This document shows, piece after piece, positions 24,009-31,272 of a DNA stretch of 64,000 nucleotides (position 1 is its first letter; each line of letters starts with the position of its first letter). A program made the position numbers and the translations under genes. This DNA comes from Mucilaginibacter phyllosphaerae. GTDB taxonomy: Bacteria; Bacteroidota; Bacteroidia; Sphingobacteriales; Sphingobacteriaceae. The stretch spans positions 248,001-312,000 of the forward strand of contig NZ_SNQG01000004.1 of NCBI RefSeq assembly GCF_004378255.1, given 5' to 3'. The notes beneath the pieces were generated by a model. The model ran no database searches. It had not been told where the DNA came from and saw only the letters and a list, made by a program, of their open reading frames with translations.

Positions 24009-25148
24009 TTACTTATTTTTTACTGATTTTAAGAGCATGTAGCCCATAAATGCTGTTAAAGAGGAGGCTACCAGGATAGTAAGCTTTGCTTCGTTTTGAA
24101 TAGCCGCATTGTTAAAGGATAGCAGGGTGATGAAGATAGACATGGTAAAACCTATCCCTGCTAATTGCCCGATCCCCCAAACCTGTACCCATTTTACCTT
24201 GTGTGCCAACTGCGAAAGCCGCAGTTTTACAGCCAGCCAGCTAAATACGGTAATGCCGATAGGCTTGCCTAATATTAAACCAAGCAAAATGCCGGCCGAT
24301 AGGGGGTTGATGGCATTGCCGCCCTTTAAACCTTCTGCAATATTGATATTGGCATTGGCCAGTGCAAAAACCGGGATAATTAAAAAGTTAACGGGGTTTT
24401 CTAAAAGATGAATGAGTTTTTTTAACGGGCTGTAGTTATCCTTTGTTTTATAAGGGATGGCCATAGCGGTTAAAACACCCGCCACCGTGGCATGGATGCC
24501 GGTGTGATGGATAAAATACCATAAAAATACGCCTGTAACCAAATAAACCCAAATATGGCGTATGTTAAGCTTGTTAAACAGTAGCTGCAAGCCAAAGGTG
24601 CCGGCAGCCAAAGCCAGATAGGTTAAATTGATACCTGCCGAATAAAACAGGGCTATTACCAGTATAGCGCCCAAGTCATCTACTATAGCCAGGGCTTTTA
24701 TAAATACCTGCAAGGATAGCGGTACTTTTGATTTGATAACATTGATGATAGCTACTACAAAGGCAATATCCGTAGCCATGGGTATTCCCCAGCCCTGGGC
24801 GGTTGCTGTGTTATGGTTTACCAGGTAATAGAGCAAGGCCGGCACCAGCATGCCGCCAACTGCCGCAAAAACAGGCAAGGTGGCAGATCGCAGATTGGAT
24901 AGTTCGCCGTTAAGCGCCTCGTCTTTGATCTCTAAACCAACCAGCAAAAAAAATATAGCCATCAGGCCGTCATTAATCCACCCAATAGTAGGATAGGGGC
25001 CTAAATGCGCCTGCAATAAATTGTTAAAAGGTAAATTTAAACCGGTGTTAGCAATAAGTAAGGCTATAATTATGCATATCACCAGGATACTGCCACCTGT
25101 TGCATAAGAGCGGATAAATTCGTTAAACTGTTTTAGTTGTCTGATCAA
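24009..25148 (-). CDS. nhaA: Na+/H+ antiporter NhaA
   Basis: A 379-aa transporter with the NhaA hallmarks. These are 'INDGLMAIFFLLVGLEIKDE' (about 58-77), 'GWGIPMATDIAFVVAIINVI' (Asp of the ion site), 'FIKALAIVDDLGAILVIALF' (the DD pair) and 'GIGFTMSIFITLL' near the C terminus. It exchanges Na+ for protons across the inner membrane. It converges with trpA with only 3 bases between the stops. Confidence 0.95.
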   Translation of the reverse strand: MIRQLKQFNEFIRSYATGGSILVICIIIALLIANTGLNLPFNNLLQAHLGPYPTIGWINDGLMAIFFLLVGLEIKDEALNGELSNLRSATLPVFAAVGGMLVPALLYYLVNHNTATAQGWGIPMATDIAFVVAIINVIKSKVPLSLQVFIKALAIVDDLGAILVIALFYSAGINLTYLALAAGTFGLQLLFNKLNIRHIWVYLVTGVFLWYFIHHTGIHATVAGVLTAMAIPYKTKDNYSPLKKLIHLLENPVNFLIIPVFALANANINIAEGLKGGNAINPLSAGILLGLILGKPIGITVFSWLAVKLRLSQLAHKVKWVQVWGIGQLAGIGFTMSIFITLLSFNNAAIQNEAKLTILVASSLTAFMGYMLLKSVKNK

Positions 25149-25180
25149 TGGTGGAGCGGGTAAGTAGCGTAAAGATAAAA

Positions 25181-25801
25181 TTATAAATATTCTTCTAACT
25201 GGCCTTTACCCTCACGAATGATCTCAAAATCGCCGTTGGTACAATCTACAACGGTTGAGGGGATGTTTTCACCGTAACCGCCGTCTATCACCAGGTCTAC
25301 CAGATTTTCATATTTTTCGTGGATCAGTTCAGGGTCTGTAGAATATTCGATGATGTCATCCTCGTCATGTATCGAGGTGGATAGGATAGGGTTGCCCAAA
25401 ACCTTCACAATATCGCGCGCAATGTTATTATCCGGCACACGGATCCCAACTGTTTTTTTGTTGCTGCTTAATAGCTTGGGCACCGCATGGCTGGCGTTAA
25501 ATATAAAGGTGAACGGGCCCGGCAGGGCCTTTTTTAACACCCGGAAGGTAGCATTATCAATGGGTTTGATATAATCTGATATATGGCTAAGATCGTAACA
25601 TACAAAAGAGAAATTAGCCTTTTCCGGTTTAATATTCCTGATCTTGCAGATGCGCTCTATAGCCTTTTGGTTGGTGATATCGCAGCCCAGCCCATACACG
25701 GTATCGGTGGGGTAGATGATGATGCTGCCTTTTCGCAACACATCGGCCACCTGCTCAATGTTTTTTTGGTTAGGATTTTCGGGGTAGATCTTGATCAGCA
25801 T
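25181..25801 (-). CDS. L-threonylcarbamoyladenylate synthase (Sua5/YciO/YrdC)
   Basis: A 206-aa YrdC-fold protein, enzyme of t6A37 tRNA modification, making threonylcarbamoyl-AMP from Thr, bicarbonate and ATP. It has 'SIIYPTDTVYGLGCDITNQK' (about 29-48), 'KALPGPFTFIFNAS', 'TVGIRVPDNNIARDIVKVLG' and 'LSTSIHDEDDI'. The Sua5 C-terminal domain is absent, so it is the short TsaC-type. YciO-like paralogues without this activity exist. A TATATTTG -7 box (25820-25813) lies 11 bases before ATG. Confidence 0.87.
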   Translation of the reverse strand: MLIKIYPENPNQKNIEQVADVLRKGSIIIYPTDTVYGLGCDITNQKAIERICKIRNIKPEKANFSFVCYDLSHISDYIKPIDNATFRVLKKALPGPFTFIFNASHAVPKLLSSNKKTVGIRVPDNNIARDIVKVLGNPILSTSIHDEDDIIEYSTDPELIHEKYENLVDLVIDGGYGENIPSTVVDCTNGDFEIIREGKGQLEEYL

Positions 25802-25842
25802 AATTATAAAAGCAAATATAGCAGCTAAATAGTTTTAAAAAA

Positions 25843-25872
25843 GAAAGCCACCCGATTTACCGGGCAGCTTTC
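25843..25872. terminator. Hairpin terminator downstream of yceI
   Basis: GAAAGC-CA-CCCG / CGGG-CA-GCTTTC forms a stem with a small internal loop, with A- and T-rich flanks. It lies beyond the yceI 3' end on the minus strand. Confidence 0.7.
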
Positions 25873-25928
25873 CATTTTTATTCTCCTTCAGCGATTAATC
25901 TCTAATCAACCAATTACTGATTAACTAC

Positions 25929-26459
25929 TTATGCTTGTTTAGCAAATTGCACATTGGCAATCAGCTTAATGTCTTCGCCAACTACAATAGATCCTGCTTC
26001 GGTTACACCATCCCAGGTTAAACCAAATTCTTTGCGGTTTATTTTACCGGTAACTTCAAAACCTGCTTTGGTGTTGCCGTAAAAATCGCCTGCTATACCA
26101 CCATGCTCTACATCAAATGTTACCGGCTTGGTTACATCTTTTATAGTCAAGTCGCCCTTTAATTTAAAATCGTCGCCATCTTTAACAAACGATGTTGATT
26201 TAAAGCTGATCTTAGGGTGCGTGGCAGCGTCAAAAAATTCAGCGCTTTTTAAATGTTCATCACGTTGTGTTTGTGTTGTATCAATGCTATCCACATCTAA
26301 TGAAAACTCAACTTTAGCGTCGCTAAAATCTTCGCTTTCGGTCTCTAATGTACCCTCAAATGTTTTGAAAGAACCGGTTACGGTAGAGATCACCAGGTGT
26401 TTTACTTTAAATTGTACTTCTGAGTGCATGGGGTCTAATACCCATTTAGTTGTTGCCAT
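25929..26459 (-). CDS. YceI-family lipid-binding protein (no signal peptide)
   Basis: A 176-aa lipocalin-like YceI protein. It starts 'TKWVLDPMHSEVQFKVKHLV' and has 'GSFKTFEGTLETES', 'HPKISFKSTSFV', 'LTIKDVTKPVTFDVEHGG' and 'RKEFGLTWD'. The family binds isoprenoids or amphipathic lipids. No signal peptide is visible, so it is likely cytosolic, as in many Bacteroidota. A perfect 24-base palindrome and a TATCTTTG box precede it, so it looks tightly regulated. Monocistronic, with a terminator. Confidence 0.9.
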   Translation of the reverse strand: MATTKWVLDPMHSEVQFKVKHLVISTVTGSFKTFEGTLETESEDFSDAKVEFSLDVDSIDTTQTQRDEHLKSAEFFDAATHPKISFKSTSFVKDGDDFKLKGDLTIKDVTKPVTFDVEHGGIAGDFYGNTKAGFEVTGKINRKEFGLTWDGVTEAGSIVVGEDIKLIANVQFAKQA

Positions 26460-26500
26460 GATATTTATGTTTTAAGTTTTGTTTCTGATTAATTATATAA

Positions 26501-26533
26501 CAAAGATAATAATACATGTTTAAACATGTATTA
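26501..26533 (-). promoter_or_regulatory. yceI promoter with a perfect 24-base palindromic operator
   Basis: The palindrome at 26510-26533 has the half-site TAATACATGTTT and is perfect over 24 bases. On the minus strand TATCTTTG (26508-26501), a TAnnTTTG -7 box, follows after one base. The palindrome therefore covers the spacer between the -7 and -33 regions, where a dimeric repressor would block sigma binding. The regulator is not in the immediate neighbourhood. Confidence 0.65.
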
Positions 26534-26626
26534 AATTTATCAACTATTACAATTAACAGACATTAAAAAACATAACCAAATAAATGGGGGCATTGTTCAT
26601 TAAGTTTATATTATCGTTTGTAAACA

Positions 26627-26655
26627 ACAAAGGGAACCTTATGGGCTCCCTTTGT
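26627..26655. terminator. Hairpin terminator downstream of sucC
   Basis: ACAAAGGGA pairs with TCCCTTTGT, a 9-base stem with further pairing inside (ACC / GGGCT region). It lies 48 bases past the sucC stop on the minus strand. Confidence 0.75.
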
Positions 26656-26702
26656 ATTATGAGGATTAACTAATCTCTAATTAACCAATCACTATTCTCT
26701 GA

Positions 26703-27896
26703 TTACAATGCTAAAACTTCTTTAACCCTGTCTGCAGCTTCTTTTAATAAGATGGCAGAAAATACTTTTAAGCCGGAGTTATCGATCAGTTCTTTAGCTT
26801 CGGCAGCGTTAGTGCCTTGTAAACGTACGATGATAGGCACCGGGATGTTGCCAATTTCGTGATAAGCGTCTATCACACCCTGTGCAACACGGTCGCAACG
26901 TACAATACCACCAAAAATATTGATCAGGATAGCCTTAACGTTAGGGTCTGAAAGGATGATGTTAAAACCGGCCTTAACGGTTTCTGCATTGGCAGTACCG
27001 CCAACATCCAGGAAGTTGGCAGGCTCGCCGCCGGCAATTTTAATAATATCCATGGTAGCCATAGCTAAACCGGCACCGTTAACCATACAGCCTACGTTAC
27101 CGTCAAGCTTAACATAGTTAAGATTGCTTTTGCTGGCTTCAACCTCGGTTGGGTCTTCTTCGTCGGTATCGCGCAGTGCAGCATAATCCGGGTGGCGGTA
27201 TAATGCGTTATCATCAATGTTAACTTTAGCATCAACAGCTAAAATTTTGTTATCAGATGTTTTTAGTACCGGGTTAATTTCAAATTGCGAAGAATCGGTA
27301 GCATCGTAAGCTTTGTATAAAGCGGTAATGAATTTTACCATATCCTTAAAGGCATCGCCCGACAGGCCCAGGTTAAACGCAATTTTACGCGCCTGGAAAC
27401 CCTGCAAACCAACCTTAGGGTCAATCTCTTCTTTGTGTATCAGCTCTGGTGTAGAGTGCGCTACTTCTTCAATGTCCATACCACCTTCGGTAGAGTACAT
27501 GATGATGTTGCGGCCTTTGGCACGGTCAAGCAATACGCTTATATAAAACTCTTTGGTTTCGCTTTCGCCGGGGTAGTAAACGTCCTGCGCAACTAAAACC
27601 TTTTTTACCAATTTACCTTCGGGGCCGGTTTGCGGCGTTACCAATTGCATGCCGATGATCTTGCCTGCAATCTCTTTAACCTGCTCGGCATTTTTAGCCA
27701 GTTTTACACCGCCGCCTTTACCGCGGCCACCCGCGTGTATCTGTGCTTTTATAACTGTCCAGTCCGACCCAAAGTCTTCCTTCATTTTCTGAGCAGCAGC
27801 AACAGCCTCTTCAGGTGTATCTGCAACTATGCCTTCCTGTACTCGTACGCCAAAGCTTTTTAGTATCGCTTTGCCCTGATATTCGTGAATGTTCAT
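26703..27896 (-). CDS. sucC: Succinate-CoA ligase (ADP-forming) beta subunit
   Basis: A 397-aa protein from ATG at 27896 ('MNIHEYQGKAILKSFGV', the usual SucC start). The frame continues upstream without homology. It has the ATP-grasp part 'WTVIKAQIHAGGRGKGGGVK' (about 45-65) and the C-terminal CoA-ligase part 'CMVNGAGLAMATMDIIKIAG' and 'LINIFGGIVRCDRVAQGV'. It makes succinate, ATP and CoA in the TCA cycle together with SucD, whose gene is not in the window. Divergent from lolD. Confidence 0.96.
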   Translation of the reverse strand: MNIHEYQGKAILKSFGVRVQEGIVADTPEEAVAAAQKMKEDFGSDWTVIKAQIHAGGRGKGGGVKLAKNAEQVKEIAGKIIGMQLVTPQTGPEGKLVKKVLVAQDVYYPGESETKEFYISVLLDRAKGRNIIMYSTEGGMDIEEVAHSTPELIHKEEIDPKVGLQGFQARKIAFNLGLSGDAFKDMVKFITALYKAYDATDSSQFEINPVLKTSDNKILAVDAKVNIDDNALYRHPDYAALRDTDEEDPTEVEASKSNLNYVKLDGNVGCMVNGAGLAMATMDIIKIAGGEPANFLDVGGTANAETVKAGFNIILSDPNVKAILINIFGGIVRCDRVAQGVIDAYHEIGNIPVPIIVRLQGTNAAEAKELIDNSGLKVFSAILLKEAADRVKEVLAL

Positions 27897-28041
27897 ATTT
27901 TGTTGAAGAATTTGCGGTAAAGCTACTATTTTGTTTTTAGAGATTACAGGTATAGCGTACAGATTTATCATATTTGTATGATCAGTGTAAGGCACAACTA
28001 TTTTTTGGCAGTTAATCATAAATTAACTACGCACTATTCAT

Positions 28042-28049
28042 TAACTTTG
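28042..28049 (+). promoter_or_regulatory. -7 promoter box of lolD, 3 bases before ATG
   Basis: TAACTTTG matches TAnnTTTG and ends 3 bases before the lolD start codon. A transcript beginning 5-7 bases downstream would start at the ATG itself, i.e. be leaderless. No clean TTG -33 box is seen at 19 bases. Confidence 0.5.
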
Positions 28050-28052
28050 CGC

Positions 28053-28712
28053 ATGCTTAAAGCGCAGTCTATCCATAAATCATACGGTAAGCTTCAAATA
28101 TTAAAAGGGGTTAATCTGGAAGTTAAAAAGGGCGAAATAGTGACGATTGTAGGCGCTTCAGGGGCGGGTAAAAGTTCTCTGTTAAACATATTGGGCACGT
28201 TAGATAACGCTGATAGCGGCCAGCTATTTATTGATGATGTTGAAGTAAGTAAATTAAATAATAAAAACCTTAGTGCTTTTCGCAATCAAAAAATTGGCTT
28301 TATATTCCAGTTTCATCATTTGCTGGTAGAGTTTAACGCGCTGGAAAACGTGTGCATACCGGCGTTTATTGCAGGCATTTCACGTGCTGAAGCCGAAAAG
28401 AAAGCAACCGGTTTGTTAGAAATGCTTGGCCTGGGCGACAGGATCAGTCATAAACCTGCCGAACTATCTGGCGGCGAGCAGCAGCGTGTGGCTGTGGCAA
28501 GGGCGCTGATCAACAACCCGGCATTGATTTTTGCCGATGAGCCGTCAGGTAACCTCGACTCGAAAAATGCGCTTGAACTGCACGAATTGTTTGTTAAACT
28601 GCGTAATGATTTTAACCAAACCTTTGTAATTGTAACCCATAACCAGGACCTGTCTGACATGAGCGACCGCACGATATTGATGAAAGACGGCCTGATCGTA
28701 AACAATTTATAA
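28053..28712 (+). CDS. lolD: ABC transporter ATP-binding protein, LolD-like
   Basis: A 219-aa ATPase of the LolD/MacB group. It has Walker A '[20 protein letters not shown]' (about 36-55), Q-loop '[17 protein letters not shown]', signature '[15 protein letters not shown]' (about 140), Walker B '[13 protein letters not shown]' and switch 'VIVTHNQDL'. LolCDE releases lipoproteins from the inner membrane; here no permease gene is adjacent, as is usual for lolD in Bacteroidota. ATG at 28053 fits homologues. The GTG of the next gene directly follows its stop. Confidence 0.88.
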   Translation: MLKAQSIHKSYGKLQILKGVNLEVKKGEIVTIVGASGAGKSSLLNILGTLDNADSGQLFIDDVEVSKLNNKNLSAFRNQKIGFIFQFHHLLVEFNALENVCIPAFIAGISRAEAEKKATGLLEMLGLGDRISHKPAELSGGEQQRVAVARALINNPALIFADEPSGNLDSKNALELHELFVKLRNDFNQTFVIVTHNQDLSDMSDRTILMKDGLIVNNL

Positions 28713-29012
28713 GTGAATATACTGATCACCGCTGCCACCACCGCACAGGCACATAAACTTAAAGCCAGTATTGCCGATAATAATAGTGTTGTTTTGGGCG
28801 ACTTTAGCGATTTCCCATCGTTTATGGGCATAATCAAGCTACCCAGCCCAGCAAGCGATACCTATACACACGAAATGCTAACCCTTTGTTTGGATAATAA
28901 TTTTGATGCTGTGTATCTGCTTAACCGGCAGGAGGCAGATGTGCTTTTATTATCAGAAACCTTGTTTAATGAATATAATATCAGGATTGTAAATGGCAGC
29001 GATAACGTATAG
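28713..29012 (+). CDS. Hypothetical protein resembling a lone pre-ATP-grasp domain
   Basis: A 99-aa protein starting at GTG immediately after the lolD stop. The pattern 'MNILITAATTAQAHKLKASI' with a beta-alpha start, 'VVLGDFSDFP' and 'CLDNNFDAVYLLNRQEADVL' resembles the N-terminal Rossmann-like domain of ATP-grasp enzymes (carbamoyl-phosphate-synthase-like), but there is no ATP-grasp domain after it. It overlaps the HAD gene by 20 bases. The function is unknown and the fold call is inference. Confidence 0.6.
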   Translation: MNILITAATTAQAHKLKASIADNNSVVLGDFSDFPSFMGIIKLPSPASDTYTHEMLTLCLDNNFDAVYLLNRQEADVLLLSETLFNEYNIRIVNGSDNV

Positions 29013-29619
29013 CGATATTGACCCACGCAAAAAAGCCTTTATTTTTGAACTGGACGATGTATTGTACCCTGCAAAAGATTATTACTACCAGGTGTATTAC
29101 CTTTTTGCTAATTTATTAGAATATACCGAATTAAACAGCGCCGCGCAAACAACCGAGCTGATGATTAATACGTATAACACTAAAGGGAACGCCGAAGTGT
29201 ATAATGAACTTGTGGCAAAGCTTAAAATAGATGAAAAGTACCGTGATAAGCTGGAAATAATGCTTTTAACAGCGCGCCTGCCGCTAAAGTTGCTGCTGTA
29301 TCAAAATATGCTTAACTTTATGCAGGAAGTGGTTACCGACCGTAAGAAGCTTTTTATTGTTACAAATGGTAACCCGCAGTTGCAACTTAATAAATTGAGG
29401 CAGGTGGAGTGGCATGGTTTACAACCATATCTCACTTGTTATTTTACCGAAGAAACGCTGCCTAAGCCCGAACCCGATGCACTATACCTGCTGATGAAGG
29501 AGCATGATCTGGAACGCCGCGACCTGATGATGATAGCGGGGGCTGAAACCGACCTGATATGCGCAGAAACATGTGGAATTGACCATATTAGCGTTAAGGA
29601 AATAATATCACTTAATTAG
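28993..29619 (+). CDS. HAD-superfamily protein with altered catalytic motifs
   Basis: A 208-aa HAD-like protein. Motif I reads 'FIFELDDVLYP' (residues 16-26): the nucleophile position of DxD is Glu19 rather than Asp, and the usual Thr is Val. Motif II 'FIVTNGNPQLQ' and motif III 'LPKPEPDALY' are kept. Motif IV 'IAGAETDLICAE' (181-192) has Ala184 where an Asp binds Mg2+. It is probably a non-hydrolytic binding protein or a greatly altered enzyme. It overlaps the upstream gene by 20 bases and so is coupled with lolD and the 99-aa gene. Confidence 0.8.
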   Translation: MAAITYSDIDPRKKAFIFELDDVLYPAKDYYYQVYYLFANLLEYTELNSAAQTTELMINTYNTKGNAEVYNELVAKLKIDEKYRDKLEIMLLTARLPLKLLLYQNMLNFMQEVVTDRKKLFIVTNGNPQLQLNKLRQVEWHGLQPYLTCYFTEETLPKPEPDALYLLMKEHDLERRDLMMIAGAETDLICAETCGIDHISVKEIISLN

Positions 29620-29669
29620 TGTAATATATACATAGCAATACCGTTAACTCCAATATCATTAATATAATT

Positions 29670-31202
29670 ATGAAAAAAAATATTTACCTGTTTCTATTGT
29701 TTAGTGCAGTAGCGATCACCTCTTGCAAAAAAGATAAAAAGGTTACCGCGGAGCCTACTGAGCCTACAAAAACAGGCTCGGTGCTTGATCTGATCCGTGA
29801 TTCGGTATATTTATACGCTAAAGAAACCTATTACTGGAATAAGGACCTGCCCACTTATGCAACATTTAAGCCACGGTCTTTTAGCGGGAGTAATGATCTG
29901 GATGCTTTATCTACAGAGGTAGATGCTTTGTCGCAATATGCCATCAATCCCGAAACAGGTAAGGCATATGAGTATTACGAAAATGCACCGGGCTATGCCA
30001 AATATTCGTTTATTGATGATGGCACCGTATCCGGAGAATTAAATGGCGTAAAGGGCGATTTTGGTTTTGCCCCCGCCTACGGTTATACCGATGATGACTT
30101 AAGGGTTAAATATGTTTATCCCGGCTCGCCTGCTGATGTTAAAGGCATAAAAAGAGGCTATAGAATAACCGCAATTAACGGGCGCACAGGATCTGGTTTA
30201 ACATACGACGGAAATTCAACAGGTAACAACGTTAATTTTTTAGTGAATGCGTATGCAAACAGTTCAAATATTACCATGACACTGCAAAAGCCCGATCTTA
30301 CTTCTTTTGACGTTACCATGGCTACCGGTACCTACACGGTAAACCCGGTATTAGCTACGAATGTGGTAGACGCAGGCGGCGGTAAAAAAGTAGGCTATAT
30401 TGTTTTTAACAGCTTTACATCTCCGGAAAATGCAAAACCTAAGCTGGATGCTGCTTTTGATGATTTTGCAACGCAGGGTGTAACCGATTTGGTGGTTGAC
30501 CTTCGTTACAATGGCGGCGGATATGTAGCAACTGCAGAATACCTGAGTGACCTGATCGCGCCGAAATCTGCCAACGGGTCTTTAATGTACACAACTTACT
30601 ATAACCAGGATCTGCAGAATGATATTCATCCCCTTTTAAGTAAAATTTACAATATATCACCGGGAGAATTTTCGCCCACCAACGCGCTTAATTTTTCGAA
30701 TTTTAGCAAAGCGGGGAATCTTAATATTAGCAGAGTATTTTTTATTGTAACCCGTTCAACCGCATCTGCAAGCGAGCTTACTATCAATAACCTGTTACCT
30801 AAAATGGATGTTAAACTGATAGGTGGCACAAGCTATGGTAAACCCGTTGGTTTTTTTGCTATTGATATTAATAAATATCAATTGTATGTACCGCAGTTTG
30901 AAACTAAAAATTCGGCAGGTAACGGCGGCTATTATGCCGGTATGACACCCGGCTCACCGAAATACGCGGGCAAGCAGGATTATGACGACGTAACCAAGGA
31001 TTTTGGCGACCCAACAGAAGCCTTATTTGCATACGCTATCAACTATGTAAAAACCGGTGCGTTCTCTGTTTCGGGTAAAAGGGTGCAAAGTTTATCAAAT
31101 GCCAAAACATTATCATTAGATGAGGCAAACAACGCAGCAGTAGAAATGGATGGTAAGCAGTTTAAAGGAATGATATACAATCACTTAAAATCTAAAAAAT
31201 AA
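29670..31202 (+). CDS. S41-family C-terminal processing peptidase, lipoprotein
   Basis: A 510-aa secreted protease. The signal peptide ends in a lipobox ('SAVAITSCKK', Cys about residue 19), so it is lipid-anchored. A PDZ domain covers about 120-215 ('VKYVYPGSPADVKGIKRGYR'), and the S41 domain about 225-450. 'DLVVDLRYNGGGYVATAEYL', the Ser of 'VTRSTASASELTINNLLP' and the Lys of 'GGTSYGKPVG' form the Ser-Lys dyad. Usual length for Bacteroidota S41 lipoproteins. A strong terminator follows. Confidence 0.92.
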   Translation: MKKNIYLFLLFSAVAITSCKKDKKVTAEPTEPTKTGSVLDLIRDSVYLYAKETYYWNKDLPTYATFKPRSFSGSNDLDALSTEVDALSQYAINPETGKAYEYYENAPGYAKYSFIDDGTVSGELNGVKGDFGFAPAYGYTDDDLRVKYVYPGSPADVKGIKRGYRITAINGRTGSGLTYDGNSTGNNVNFLVNAYANSSNITMTLQKPDLTSFDVTMATGTYTVNPVLATNVVDAGGGKKVGYIVFNSFTSPENAKPKLDAAFDDFATQGVTDLVVDLRYNGGGYVATAEYLSDLIAPKSANGSLMYTTYYNQDLQNDIHPLLSKIYNISPGEFSPTNALNFSNFSKAGNLNISRVFFIVTRSTASASELTINNLLPKMDVKLIGGTSYGKPVGFFAIDINKYQLYVPQFETKNSAGNGGYYAGMTPGSPKYAGKQDYDDVTKDFGDPTEALFAYAINYVKTGAFSVSGKRVQSLSNAKTLSLDEANNAAVEMDGKQFKGMIYNHLKSKK

Positions 31203-31217
31203 GTAGATTTATAGTAT

Positions 31218-31262
31218 AACAGGCAGTGCCGTGAGTTAGAAAACTTACGGCACTGCCTGTTT
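31218..31262. terminator. Long bidirectional hairpin terminator
   Basis: AACAGGCAGTGCCGT and ACGGCACTGCCTGTT are perfect 15-base arms; the loop side is extended by AGTT/AACT. It sits between the convergent S41 peptidase and smc genes, so it serves both. Confidence 0.9.
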
Positions 31263-31272
31263 AAATCAAAAA

